A stretch of DNA of 64,000 nucleotides from Acidobacteriota bacterium. GTDB lineage: Bacteria; Acidobacteriota; Terriglobia; Terriglobales; Acidobacteriaceae. The position numbers and the translations under genes were made by a program. The notes below the pieces were generated by a model. That model was not told the origin of the DNA and made no database searches. It saw nothing but the letters and a program-made list of their open reading frames with translations. Positions 1 to 8,068 of the stretch are shown here, piece after piece. Location of the stretch: NCBI GenBank assembly GCA_018268755.1, contig JAFDVW010000017.1, forward strand, positions 1 through 64,000. The letters are read 5' to 3'. Positions within the stretch are counted from its first letter, which is position 1. Each line of letters starts with the position of its first letter.

Positions 1-118
1 TCAGGCGGATGGCGATCACCCCGGTCCAGGTAATCAACCACAGCAGAATTCGTTGCCGCCAATCGAAAGTCGGTCCCGGGGAAGAAGTCTCCTCGACGGC
101 GGCGGAGGTTGCGCTCAC
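1..118 (-). CDS. N-terminal fragment, probable lysophospholipid acyltransferase (DUF374-like), runs off window
   Basis: A GTG start at 118-116 opens a frame that continues past base 1. It begins VSATSAAVEETSS and then has WRQRILLWLITWTGVIAIRL, a basic segment followed by a hydrophobic helix. This resembles the N-terminus of acidobacterial DUF374-type lysophospholipid acyltransferases, which have one N-terminal membrane anchor. Only 39 codons are visible and the HX4D catalytic motif is outside the window, so the family is inferred from the anchor alone. The gene would lie directly downstream of the cytochrome c gene on the same strand. Confidence 0.45.
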   Translation of the reverse strand, partial: MSATSAAVEETSSPGPTFDWRQRILLWLITWTGVIAIRL

Positions 119-252
119 GGATTTATTGTACCGTTCAGGCGGATGGCGATCACCCCGGTCCAGGTAATCAACCACAGCAGAATTCGTTGCCGCCAATCGA
201 AAGTCGGTCCCGGGGAAGAAGTCTCCTCGACGGCGGCGGAGGTTGCGCTCAC
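115..252 (-). pseudogene. Duplicated 5' end of the acyltransferase gene, truncated
   Basis: The upstream duplicate copy starts with GTG at 252-250 and reads the same 39 codons as the downstream copy. At the duplication junction it runs into the 5' flank of the other copy, adds six codons (NGTINP) and stops at TGA (117-115). It would encode only a 45-residue membrane-anchor peptide. If the duplication is real, the full gene depends on re-initiation at the GTG at 118. Confidence 0.5.
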
Positions 253-288
253 GGATTTATTGTACCGTTCCTGGCTGCAGGGCCGTGG

Positions 289-681
289 TCACAGGGTGTG
301 CAAATAGGCCATCAGATCGGCCAACTCCTGCGGAGTGATCGCCTGCCGGTACCCCGGCATGCCATTGCGGCCGGCGTTGATAATGTCTCCCACCCGGTCA
401 TCGTTCGCGGGAAGGCCGCTGAGCCGCATGTATTCGTGCCGGAACAGGCCTTTTAGGCTGGGCCCCTTTTTGCCGCTGGAAGAGTAGGGTTCGTGGCAGC
501 TGTCGCAATGCGCGTCGTACACCCGGCGACCGGCGGCCTGTTGCGGAGTCAGACCGAGTTCCGCGTCACTCTTGCGGCGCTCGGCACTGCAGCCCGCGTG
601 CAGCGCGGCGAGGCCCAGCAGTAGGATAAGGACGATGGTTCGAGATCGTGCCTGGAACGATTCACTTAGGCGGCGGGACAC
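289..681 (-). CDS. Monohaem cytochrome c lipoprotein
   Basis: This 130-residue protein has an N-terminal hydrophobic stretch ending in the lipobox-like LHAGC (residues about 27-31), so it is predicted to be lipid-anchored outside the inner membrane. One CDSCH haem-binding motif lies at about residues 59-63, and the likely distal Met is in the downstream GMPGYR segment. The length and the C-terminal helix (LADLMAYLHTL) fit a small class I cytochrome c. The start is GTG at 681-679, preceded by a strong AAGGAGGA ribosome-binding site. It is divergent from the DUF488 gene across only 32 bp. Its redox partner is unknown; a soluble electron shuttle is the simplest reading. Confidence 0.85.
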   Translation of the reverse strand: MSRRLSESFQARSRTIVLILLLGLAALHAGCSAERRKSDAELGLTPQQAAGRRVYDAHCDSCHEPYSSSGKKGPSLKGLFRHEYMRLSGLPANDDRVGDIINAGRNGMPGYRQAITPQELADLMAYLHTL

Positions 682-713
682 TCTTCCTCCTTACGACGTA
701 CAATAATAGGGCA
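682..713. promoter_or_regulatory. Overlapping divergent -10 boxes
   Basis: The 32-bp gap between the cytochrome c and DUF488 genes carries TACAAT (699-704) facing right and TATTAT (708-703) facing left, overlapping by two bases. The rightward box ends 9 nt before the DUF488 ATG, so that transcript would have almost no leader. The leftward transcript would carry an AAGGAGGA site. Confidence 0.5.
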
Positions 714-1148
714 ATGCCGGTGGCCGTCAAACGCGTGTATTTGAAGCCCAGCCGGGGAGATGGAGCGCGGGTGCTGGTAGACCGCTTATGGCCCCGGGGC
801 ATTTCCAAGGAAGAGGCCAAGCTGGCCGCCTGGCTGCGTGATCTGGCCCCTTCCGACGAGTTGCGGCATTGGTACCATGCCCGGCCCGGGCAGTGGGCGG
901 CGTTTCGCAAGCGCTATCTGAAGGAACTGACCAATCCGGAAGCGCATGACGCCTTGTCTGAGTTGTACGCCATGGCCGCCCGCAAAAAACAGCTCACCCT
1001 CCTGTTTGCTTCCCGCGACGAGCAGCACAACAATGCCACTGTGCTCAAGGACCTTTTAGACGGAATGCGCAAACCGCCCACCGGGACCGGTCCCGGGGCC
1101 GTACGGGCGATGCGCCAACGGCAAGCCAAGCGCATGCCAAAGAACTAG
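714..1148 (+). CDS. DUF488 family protein
   Basis: This 144-residue protein has the family hallmarks KRVYLKPSRGDGARVLVDRLWPRG near the N-terminus (residues about 5-28) and LTLLFASRDEQHNNATVL near residue 100. DUF488 proteins are small, conserved and of unproven function. I chose ATG 714 because the conserved region begins directly after it and TACAAT lies 9 nt upstream. A longer frame from 648 would run through the divergent promoter. The C-terminal tail is basic and probably disordered. Confidence 0.85.
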   Translation: MPVAVKRVYLKPSRGDGARVLVDRLWPRGISKEEAKLAAWLRDLAPSDELRHWYHARPGQWAAFRKRYLKELTNPEAHDALSELYAMAARKKQLTLLFASRDEQHNNATVLKDLLDGMRKPPTGTGPGAVRAMRQRQAKRMPKN

Positions 1149-1164
1149 CGGGGAAATTGCCGGT

Positions 1165-2718
1165 CTATTTGGGCGGGCCGTCGTTCAGCACTTCATCCAC
1201 CACGCTGTCGATCGCATCCAGAATTTGTTTGCTGGGAAGATTGAAGTTATTGGCCAGAATGGAAAAAGCTACGGGATCTCCCCGGTTGGTGGTGGCGTAG
1301 CCGGACAGAGATTTCACGCCTCCCAGGGAGCCGGTCTTGGCCCAGATACGGCCCTGGATCTGCGAGCTTTTGAAGCGCTCGGAAAGCGAGCCGTCTACCC
1401 CCGCCGCCGGCAGAGTCTCGCGAAATTGTTCTCCCCAGGGTTGGGTCGCAGCATAGCCGAGAAGCTGCACGATAGCCTGCGGCGAGGCCAGATTCTGCCG
1501 CGATAACCCCGAGCCGTCGTAAAACAGATATTGCTCTCGTGCAATGCCCGCCTTGTTCAGGAAGCCGCGCAGCACTTCGAGCCCGCCTTCCACCGTGCCG
1601 GCGGTGCCTTTCTCTCGCCCCAGCAGGCGCAGCAGGATCTCCGCATGCAGGTTCTGGCTGACTTTGTTGATGACACGGATGTCATCCATCAACGGCTTGG
1701 ATTGATACTCCGCCAGCACCAGTGGTTTCCCTGAAAAGGAGCGTGGTTCGTCGCCGCCCCGCGCCGTGGCAGTCACGCTGAAAGTGGAGAGGCTGGCCAG
1801 ATCGGTGTGGCGGGTGCGCTGCGAACCGTAGACGGCAATGCCCCGAGCTTCCAGCAATTGCCGGAACAACGTGGCGGCGAATGCGGCGGGATCTTCAATG
1901 GCCAGGGCCTCGTTGGCTCCGGGATCATCGACCGGTAGGTTCCCCCATAAGGTGAGCACGGTGGATCCCGGCTCGCGGTTGAAGAAGATTTTGCGTCCGG
2001 TGCCGGAAGGCGTGGTAATGATCCGGTTATCTACGCGGTAGTAGTCGGCAAAGGGCGTCAGACTGACAAAGGCGCGCTCTCCGGCGCGGTCCGCGGGCAG
2101 AATGTTGACGAACACTACATTATCGTTGATGGTCAGGGCCGAGACCGGCGCGCCGTCCGCCCACACCAGATCATCCTGGCTCCAGCCTTCGCCGTAGCGC
2201 TCAAAGGCGAAATAGGAGTCATCTGCGACGACGTCCCCATCGATGTACTTCACGCCCTTTTGCGTGACCGCGTCCGCCAGTTGCTCCAGCACCTGAATGG
2301 GGCGATCACTGCGCTGCGTGCGCCGAATATAGGGCAATTCTCTTCCGGAAAGATTGGGATCGCCTCGTCCCACCAGCACCAGATCTCCAGTCAGACGGCC
2401 GTGCTTATCGAGGAGGCCGCTGGTCTCCACCGTGGTGCGAAAGGTATAGTCGGGGCCAATCAGCGCCAGCGCCGCGGCCGTGGTAAACAGCTTGGTGTTG
2501 GAAGCCGGAGTAAAAAGCCGGTCGGCGTTCTCGGCGTATAAGACTTTGCCGGTCTTGAGTGAAACCACTTGGATGCCCCAGAACCCGTGGCTCAGGCTGG
2601 GTTGGGCAAGAATTGCGTGGATCCTCGCTGCCAGCGGCTTGCGGGCGGCCGCAGAGGTTGGACTGAGCAGCGCGAAACAGACGGCGACAACTGCGAAAAT
2701 CGAGCGCGCCCGGTGCAT
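1165..2718 (-). CDS. dacB: D-alanyl-D-alanine carboxypeptidase/endopeptidase (PBP4 type)
   Basis: This periplasmic peptidoglycan hydrolase cleaves the terminal D-Ala and cross-links. The 517-residue product has a signal peptide (residues about 1-25) and the three penicillin-binding motifs of class C PBPs: SNTK with the catalytic Ser73, a YDGSGLSRQN segment carrying the SxN element, and AKTGSLGG carrying KTG near the C-terminus. The length fits PBP4. I chose ATG 2718-2716 because the signal peptide starts there. The same frame stays open to 3183, but that stretch is antisense to folP and reads as noise. It is divergent from folP. Confidence 0.93.
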   Translation of the reverse strand: MHRARSIFAVVAVCFALLSPTSAAARKPLAARIHAILAQPSLSHGFWGIQVVSLKTGKVLYAENADRLFTPASNTKLFTTAAALALIGPDYTFRTTVETSGLLDKHGRLTGDLVLVGRGDPNLSGRELPYIRRTQRSDRPIQVLEQLADAVTQKGVKYIDGDVVADDSYFAFERYGEGWSQDDLVWADGAPVSALTINDNVVFVNILPADRAGERAFVSLTPFADYYRVDNRIITTPSGTGRKIFFNREPGSTVLTLWGNLPVDDPGANEALAIEDPAAFAATLFRQLLEARGIAVYGSQRTRHTDLASLSTFSVTATARGGDEPRSFSGKPLVLAEYQSKPLMDDIRVINKVSQNLHAEILLRLLGREKGTAGTVEGGLEVLRGFLNKAGIAREQYLFYDGSGLSRQNLASPQAIVQLLGYAATQPWGEQFRETLPAAGVDGSLSERFKSSQIQGRIWAKTGSLGGVKSLSGYATTNRGDPVAFSILANNFNLPSKQILDAIDSVVDEVLNDGPPK

Positions 2719-2826
2719 GCTTGGGCTGATTCTAACACCGTGCCAAGGCGCACTTTGCCGGAATTTCGAGATGCGAGATGTACTTGCTACATCCCAACGT
2801 GCCCATCGAACAGGCCTCCGGTGCAT

Positions 2827-2832
2827 TAGAAT
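2827..2832 (+). promoter_or_regulatory. -10-like box TAGAAT close to the folP start
   Basis: TAGAAT ends 7 nt before the folP ATG, so transcription from it would begin almost at the start codon. No clear -35 is visible. A GGAG lies only 2 nt before the ATG, too close for normal use. Confidence 0.35.
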
Positions 2833-2839
2833 TGGAGTA

Positions 2840-3754
2840 ATGCGTCCGGTTTTTGAATGGAACATTGGAAGCCGCATCCTGGAGCTCGGCAAGCGCACCC
2901 TGGTGATGGGCGTGGTCAACGTGACCCCCGACTCATTTTCCGATGGCGGGGCTTTTCTGGATCCTGCCCGCGCCGTGGAACATGGCCTGCAGCTTTTGCG
3001 AGATGGCGCTGACATTCTGGATGTCGGCGGCGAGTCGACCCGTCCGGGCGCTCGCGTGCTGGTGCAGGGTGAGCCTTCCCCCAGCGCAAAAAAAGGGCCG
3101 GATCCGGCGCCGCCGGTCAGTGAGCAAGTGGAACTGGACCGGGTAGTCCCGGTGATTCGCGCCTTGAAGGAAAAAAGCCCCAAATCCCTGGTTTCGGTCG
3201 ATACCTATAAGGCCGGGGTGGCGCGCGCCGCGGTCGAAGCCGGGGCCGAGATCGTCAACGACATCAGCGGTTTTCGCTGGGACCCCAAGATGAAGAAAAC
3301 CTTGGCCGGCTTGAAATGCGGAGCGGTCCTCATGCACATGCGGGGACGCCCCGAAGATTGGCGCAATCTGCCCGCGGCTCCCGACATCGTGACCCTGGTG
3401 AAGCGGGAACTGCGGGACTGGGCCGACGACGCACAAATGGCTGGCGTCAAGCGCGACCGCATCGTATTGGATCCGGGGTTTGGTTTCGGCAAAAACTTCG
3501 AGCAGAACTACCCGCTGCTGAAGCGCCTGGACGAACTGCATCAGCTCCGCTATCCCATGCTGGCGGGGGTTTCGCGGAAATCCTTCATCGGGCGCGCCAT
3601 CGCCCGCGACGGCAAGGACGCTTCCGTGACCGAGCGGCTCTACGGTACGCTGGCCGCTGAAACCGCTCTGATCCTGAAAGGCGTGCAGATCGTTCGCACT
3701 CACGATGTCCGCGCCTGCATGGATGCGGTGCGCATCGGCGACATCGTGAGCTGA
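2840..3754 (+). CDS. folP: Dihydropteroate synthase
   Basis: This cytosolic enzyme condenses p-aminobenzoate with hydroxymethyldihydropterin diphosphate in folate synthesis. The 304-residue product shows MGVVNVTPDSFSDGG (pterin-binding N-terminus), ILDVGGESTRPG, VSVDTYK, NDISG, LDPGFGFGKN and GVSRKSFIG, in the family order. It is slightly long because about 20 extra residues rich in Pro, Ser and Lys (LVQGEPSPSAKKGPDPAPP) follow GGESTRPG in the flexible loop. ATG 2840 is chosen because homology starts there. The upstream in-frame extension is antisense to dacB. Confidence 0.95.
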   Translation: MRPVFEWNIGSRILELGKRTLVMGVVNVTPDSFSDGGAFLDPARAVEHGLQLLRDGADILDVGGESTRPGARVLVQGEPSPSAKKGPDPAPPVSEQVELDRVVPVIRALKEKSPKSLVSVDTYKAGVARAAVEAGAEIVNDISGFRWDPKMKKTLAGLKCGAVLMHMRGRPEDWRNLPAAPDIVTLVKRELRDWADDAQMAGVKRDRIVLDPGFGFGKNFEQNYPLLKRLDELHQLRYPMLAGVSRKSFIGRAIARDGKDASVTERLYGTLAAETALILKGVQIVRTHDVRACMDAVRIGDIVS

Positions 3755-3804
3755 CCACCTTCGCCACGGATTTACACAGATTGAGGGCGCGCGGGCCCAT
3801 GGGC

Positions 3805-4254
3805 CTAAAAGGCCTTGGTGGAATCCAGCAGGATGGTCACCGGGCCGTCGTTCACCAATTCCACCTGCATTTCAGCCTGAAAGCGTCCGGTTTCACAGGC
3901 CGTGCCCGCCCCCCGCACTTTTTGCACAAAGTATTCGTATAGCTCGCGGGCTTTTTGAGGGGGCGCGGCGGCATCAAAGGACGGCCGCTTGCCCTTGCGC
4001 ACATCTCCGTACAAGGTGAACTGCGAGACCACCAGCAGCGCTCCGCCCACGTCGAGAAGCGACAGGTTCATCTTGCCGTTGGCATCTTCAAAAATGCGCA
4101 ACCCGGAAATTTTCTCCGCCAGATAATCCGCGTCGCTTTCGGCGTCCTCGCCGCCCACGCCTAACAGGACTAACAACCCTGCGCCAATGGCTCCGGTGAT
4201 CTCGCCGTCTACCGTAACTTGCGCCCGCCGCACCCGCTGTATCACCGCGCGCAT
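3805..4254 (-). CDS. dtd: D-aminoacyl-tRNA deacylase
   Basis: Dtd removes D-amino acids wrongly attached to tRNA, and glycine from tRNA-Ala, in the cytosol. The 149-residue product has the typical length and start ([17 protein letters not shown]), the active-site SQFTLYGD segment at about residues 77-84 and a C-terminal [11 protein letters not shown], which matches the NxGPVT signature. Its ATG overlaps the TAA of the upstream SnoaL-like gene by one base, so the two are probably cotranscribed. It converges with folP. Confidence 0.95.
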   Translation of the reverse strand: MRAVIQRVRRAQVTVDGEITGAIGAGLLVLLGVGGEDAESDADYLAEKISGLRIFEDANGKMNLSLLDVGGALLVVSQFTLYGDVRKGKRPSFDAAAPPQKARELYEYFVQKVRGAGTACETGRFQAEMQVELVNDGPVTILLDSTKAF

Positions 4255-4697
4255 TATTGCAGCTCCGGCAGAAGGGTTTCGTGCCCCGCCACGGCCAGCC
4301 AGCGTCCATCGCGATAGACGAAGATGTCGGTAAACCGGACCCGCGCCACCGCTTTTCCCTCGCCATTGATGACGGTGTTCAGACCGCGCACGTATCCCAT
4401 CTCGCCGTGGATGTGCGCTTTCATCTCGCTTAATTGGTTGCTTCCCGGCTTGCGTTGCGGAATGCGCGCCAGGGTCTGGTTGCGATTACTCAATTCGCCC
4501 TCGACTCCGGCGTCCTCAAACTCATCGGCCAGGATGCAGTCCACACTTGCCACATCATGATGGGCCAGGGCCTGCGCCCAGCCGTGCTCGATGGCGACCA
4601 GCGCATCCGCTGTCTTGGCCTGCCTGGTAGGACACTCCGCGCTCCAGGCCCAAGGCGTCAACCCAAAAAGAATTGCTAACCAGAATTTGTTCTTCAC
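4254..4697 (-). CDS. Secreted SnoaL-like (DUF4440/NTF2 fold) protein
   Basis: This 147-residue product has a signal peptide ending near WAWSAE (residues about 1-20). An NTF2-like fold follows: an N-terminal helix ([33 protein letters not shown]), then strands ending in [24 protein letters not shown], typical of DUF4440. These proteins bind small ligands or act as simple isomerases, and no specific substrate is visible. It is translationally coupled to dtd through a one-base TAATG overlap. Confidence 0.75.
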   Translation of the reverse strand: MKNKFWLAILFGLTPWAWSAECPTRQAKTADALVAIEHGWAQALAHHDVASVDCILADEFEDAGVEGELSNRNQTLARIPQRKPGSNQLSEMKAHIHGEMGYVRGLNTVINGEGKAVARVRFTDIFVYRDGRWLAVAGHETLLPELQ

Positions 4698-4794
4698 GTC
4701 TGTACCTCAATCGTTCCAGCAATCGCTCATGATACGGCATCGCCAAGATCTCGAGATTTTGCCGGCCGCACTCTGCCGCACAGGGTGGTCTGGG

Positions 4795-4823
4795 TTGACG
4801 CTTGTCACCTTGCCTCCTACAAT
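4795..4823 (+). promoter_or_regulatory. Sigma-70-type promoter of the amidohydrolase operon
   Basis: TTGACG (4795-4800) and TACAAT (4818-4823) are separated by exactly 17 bp. The predicted leader is about 40 nt and contains an AGGAGAAA ribosome-binding site before ATG 4872. Confidence 0.7.
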
Positions 4824-4871
4824 CGCCCTTCTTCGCTTCCGGCTCGTCCATTCGCCAGGAGAAATATCTTC

Positions 4872-6158
4872 ATGAGTCGCTTATGGTCTGCAATTGTGCT
4901 GGCAGGTCTGGCCTCGCTTTCGGCCATTGCCCAGCAAACCCCGCCCCCGGCCCACAACGAAGTGGTGATCAAAAACGCCGTGCTGATGACGGTGACCCAC
5001 GGCGATATCCAGAATGGCAGCGTCTATATCAGGGACGGCAAGATCGTGGCAGTGGGCAAGGACGTTCAGGCGCCCACCACGGCCATGGTCATCGATGCGG
5101 GCGGAAAATTTGTCACCCCCGGTCTGATCGATTCCCACTCCCACATTGCCCTCGGCGATGACGTCAACGAGGCCACTAGCCCGATTACGCCCCAGATGAT
5201 GATGATCGATGCCTTCGATTATCAGGACAAGGCGGTCTACCGTGCGCTGGCCGGCGGCGTGACCACCTCACTCCTGCTGCACGGCTCGGCCAACATGATC
5301 GGCGGACAGGCCATTGTCATCAAGCATAAATACGGCGCCGGACGCGATGCCATGCTGTTTCCCGGCGCGCCGCGCTCTATCAAGTTCGCCAGCGGGGAAA
5401 ATCCCAAACGGGTCTACGGCGGACGGGGGCAGACGCCCTCCACGCGCATGGGGAATTTCGCCATCCAGCGCGAGGCCCTGGTGCAGGCCCAGGACTATAT
5501 GCAGGAATGGGACAACTATGAGGCCAAGGTGAAGCTGGGCAACAAAGACGCCGAGCGCCCCAAACGCGACCTCAAGCTGGAGGCGCTGGCCGACGTCTTG
5601 CGCGGCAAATTGCTGGTGCAGATCCACTGCTACCGCGCCGATGAATTCCTTAGCGAGATGGCCATGGCCAAGGAGTTCGGGTACAAGGTGCGGGCTTTTC
5701 ACCACGCATTGGAAGCCTATAAAGTGCCCGATCAGCTTGCCGCCCAGGGCGTGGCCATCGCGACCTTCGCCGACTGGTGGGGCTATAAGAATGAAGCCTG
5801 GGACGCTATCCCCTGGAACGCCGTGCTCTCCATGCGGAAGGGCGTGCGGGTGGCCATCAAGAGCGATTCCGAGGACTTCACCCGCCGCCTGAACCAGGAA
5901 GCCGCCAAGACCATGCGCTACGGCGGCGCCACCCAAGACGAGGCGCTCAAGATGATCACTATCAATCCCGCCTGGATCATCGGCGTGGAAGATCGCGTGG
6001 GCTCACTCGATGTGGGCAAAGACGCCGATGTGGTCATCTGGGACGGTGATCCGCTTTCCACCTACGGGGTTCCCAACAAGGTCCTGATCGACGGTGATGT
6101 CTACTTCGATCGCTCGCTGCCGGGTTTCGGCATGCCGCACTACCGGGAGGGTGAATAA
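4872..6158 (+). CDS. Secreted imidazolonepropionase-like amidohydrolase
   Basis: This 428-residue product has a signal peptide ending at SAIAQ (about residue 21) and the amidohydrolase fold. Metal ligands are visible: the HSH pair in GLIDSHSHIALGDD, His in LVQIHCYRADE, His in AFHHALEAY and Asp in IKSDSEDF. The C-terminus (VGSLDVGKDADVVIWDGDPL) is the usual beta-sandwich. Relatives hydrolyse cyclic amides or dipeptides, and the substrate here is unknown. The stop overlaps the start of a second, degenerate paralogue, suggesting one operon and perhaps one complex in the periplasm. The start follows an AGGAGAAA site. Confidence 0.88.
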   Translation: MSRLWSAIVLAGLASLSAIAQQTPPPAHNEVVIKNAVLMTVTHGDIQNGSVYIRDGKIVAVGKDVQAPTTAMVIDAGGKFVTPGLIDSHSHIALGDDVNEATSPITPQMMMIDAFDYQDKAVYRALAGGVTTSLLLHGSANMIGGQAIVIKHKYGAGRDAMLFPGAPRSIKFASGENPKRVYGGRGQTPSTRMGNFAIQREALVQAQDYMQEWDNYEAKVKLGNKDAERPKRDLKLEALADVLRGKLLVQIHCYRADEFLSEMAMAKEFGYKVRAFHHALEAYKVPDQLAAQGVAIATFADWWGYKNEAWDAIPWNAVLSMRKGVRVAIKSDSEDFTRRLNQEAAKTMRYGGATQDEALKMITINPAWIIGVEDRVGSLDVGKDADVVIWDGDPLSTYGVPNKVLIDGDVYFDRSLPGFGMPHYREGE

Positions 6159-7483
6159 TGAAGCCCGCGATGAAGCTGGATTTTTCTGCGCTGCGCCGTC
6201 TCCTGATTACAGCTGGCTTCGCCCTCTGCCTGGGAAGCTTGGCCTGGGCTCAGTCCAAGCCGGTTGTGCTCAAAGGCGGCAGGCTGCTGACGATTACCCA
6301 TGGCGTGATTGAAAACGGTGTTCTGGTCATGCAGGAGGGAAAGATCGCCGCCGTCGGCGCCGCCGGTTCCGTCTCCATCCCCAAAGATGCTCGCGTCATC
6401 GAGGCCAAGGGGATGACCATCTATCCCGGCCTGATCGATTCCGAGACCAATCTGGGGCTTATTGAGATTTCCGCCGAGTCCAGCACCGATGACCGGGTCG
6501 AGCCCAGTGACGAGATCATGCCCCACATGCATGTCTACGACGCTTTTCACGCCGAAAGCGAGCTGATCCCGGTGGCCCGCTTCAACGGCGTGACCAACGC
6601 CGTGGTTGCCCCCGCGACCGACGATACCCTGCCCGGACAGGATGTCTTCATTCAGCTCGACGGGAAGTCGGCCAAAGACATGATGCTGGTACGCGATATG
6701 GCCATGCCGCTTAACTTCACCGGCCAGCAAAGGCGGAGCGATCCCAAATACCCCTCCACCCGCATGGGTATGGCGGCGCAAATCCGCCAGGCCTTTCTGG
6801 ACGCCCAGCACTATGCCCAGGATTGGGACGACTATGAAAAGAAAAAAGCGGCGGCCAGTCCTGATGACAAGAAGGGCCCGCTCAAGGCCCCCAAACGCGA
6901 TCTGAAACTGGAAGCCCTCATCCCCTATCTGCAAGGCAAAAAGACAATCGTGCTGGCAGCCGAAGAAGCCAGCGATCTGCAGGCGGCGGTGGCGCTGGCG
7001 CGGGAATTCAACTTGAAATTCGTGCTCAACCACATCAGCCACACCCAGGGGGTGCTGGATTACGTGGCCAGCCTCAAAGTGCCGGTGATTGTCGGGCCCA
7101 TCTATGAGGCACCCAAACCTGCGGAGCGCTACGACGCCGTCTATCGATTACCCGGAGAGCTGTCGAAGCGGGGCATAAAGATCGCCTTCGCCTCTTATAG
7201 TGCGCATGATGTTCGTAACCTTCCCTATCAGGCCGGATATGCCACCGCCTTTGGCTTGCCCTACGATGAGGCGCTTAGGGCGATCACCTTGAATCCGGCG
7301 GAAATCTGGGGAGTGGCGGACCAGCTGGGTTCGCTCGACGCAGGGAAAACGGCCAATGTCGTGGTGGCCACCGGCGACCCGCTCGATGTGAAAACCGACG
7401 TGAAACAGCTCTTCATTGCCGGACGCGAAGTGCCACTCACCAATCGCCAGACCCGCCTGCGCGACCAGTATTCCGCGCCTTAA
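6158..7483 (+). CDS. Amidohydrolase paralogue lacking metal-binding residues
   Basis: This 441-residue product has a signal peptide (to about residue 32, LAWAQ) and the same architecture as its upstream neighbour, with which it shares a one-base TAATG overlap. Compared with that neighbour, the HSH pair is SET-N (GLIDSETNLGL), the His of QIHCYRADE is Ala (LAAEEASDL), and the metal Asp of KSDSEDF is missing (FASYSAHDV). Only the second His region (LNHISHTQG) is kept. It is therefore unlikely to bind the usual metal centre and may be a structural or regulatory partner. The C-terminal GSLDAGKTANVVVATGDPL segment is intact, so the gene is not simply decaying. Confidence 0.85.
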   Translation: MKPAMKLDFSALRRLLITAGFALCLGSLAWAQSKPVVLKGGRLLTITHGVIENGVLVMQEGKIAAVGAAGSVSIPKDARVIEAKGMTIYPGLIDSETNLGLIEISAESSTDDRVEPSDEIMPHMHVYDAFHAESELIPVARFNGVTNAVVAPATDDTLPGQDVFIQLDGKSAKDMMLVRDMAMPLNFTGQQRRSDPKYPSTRMGMAAQIRQAFLDAQHYAQDWDDYEKKKAAASPDDKKGPLKAPKRDLKLEALIPYLQGKKTIVLAAEEASDLQAAVALAREFNLKFVLNHISHTQGVLDYVASLKVPVIVGPIYEAPKPAERYDAVYRLPGELSKRGIKIAFASYSAHDVRNLPYQAGYATAFGLPYDEALRAITLNPAEIWGVADQLGSLDAGKTANVVVATGDPLDVKTDVKQLFIAGREVPLTNRQTRLRDQYSAP

Positions 7484-7526
7484 ACCGTAACGCGGCCTTC
7501 GGTGGTGAGGATGCTCGCGCTCTGTC

Positions 7527-7532
7527 TATAAT
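7527..7532 (+). promoter_or_regulatory. TATAAT box, likely leaderless ruvX transcript
   Basis: A perfect TATAAT ends 6 nt before the GTG start of ruvX. Transcription normally starts about 7 nt after the box, so the mRNA would begin at or next to the start codon. No Shine-Dalgarno site can fit. Confidence 0.5.
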
Positions 7533-7538
7533 CGCGAG

Positions 7539-8000
7539 GTGAACGATCTGTCCACGCACCCGCGGCGCATTCTGGGACTCGATGTGGGCGCGCGCCGCAT
7601 TGGCATGGCGGTCTCCGATTTGCTTGGGGTCACCGCGCAAGGTATTGAAACCCTGCAGCGGCAAAACAAGCGCACAGACCTGGCGCGGATGAAGGCGGTC
7701 ATTGAGCAATACGGGATCGCTGAAATCGTGGTCGGCCATCCCTTGCGCATGAGTGGCGAAGAAGGCCGGCAGGCGGAAAAGATCCAGCTCTTTGCAGAAG
7801 ACCTGCGCAAACACTTCGGCTTGCCGGTGCATCTCTTCGACGAGCGGCTCACTTCCGTGGAAGCCAACCGGCTGCTCCGCGAGACCGACCTTTCCATCGA
7901 AAAGCGCGGCAAAGCGGTGGACCGTATGGCGGCCACCCTGATTCTGCAGGGCTGGATGGACCTGCGGGCGGCCCAAGCCGGGCGTGCCGGCCAGGGCTAG
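7539..8000 (+). CDS. ruvX: Holliday junction resolvase-like pre-16S rRNA nuclease
   Basis: The YqgF/RuvX family has an RNase H fold and processes the 5' end of 16S rRNA; a role at Holliday junctions has also been proposed. The 153-residue product shows GLDVGARRIGMAVSD with the first catalytic Asp, VVGHP, DERLTSVEA with the Asp-Glu pair, and VDRMAATLILQGW with the last Asp. The length is normal. It starts with GTG, 6 nt after a TATAAT box. mltG follows 68 bp downstream, the common RuvX-MltG pairing. Confidence 0.93.
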   Translation: MNDLSTHPRRILGLDVGARRIGMAVSDLLGVTAQGIETLQRQNKRTDLARMKAVIEQYGIAEIVVGHPLRMSGEEGRQAEKIQLFAEDLRKHFGLPVHLFDERLTSVEANRLLRETDLSIEKRGKAVDRMAATLILQGWMDLRAAQAGRAGQG

Positions 8001-8068
8001 GCCTTGCGGACGGGCAGCGACCAAGGTTTTTCGCCGGCGCTTGCGGCTTCATCTAAACTACAAACACC

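Larger units (their letters stand above)
1..268. repeat. 134-bp perfect tandem duplication at window edge
   Basis: Bases 1-134 and 135-268 are the same sequence, joined head to tail with no spacer. Each copy holds a short upstream region and the first 39 codons of a minus-strand gene. The second copy therefore interrupts the reading frame. It is either a real recent duplication or an assembly artefact at a contig end; the sequence alone cannot decide. Confidence 0.95.

Noticed and set aside
2480..2839. Upstream extension of folP
   Set aside because: It is antisense to dacB and lacks dihydropteroate synthase homology.
1165..3183. 672-residue frame including dacB plus a 155-residue N-terminal extension
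   Set aside because: The extension is antisense to folP and low in complexity, and the signal peptide begins at Met156 (base 2718).
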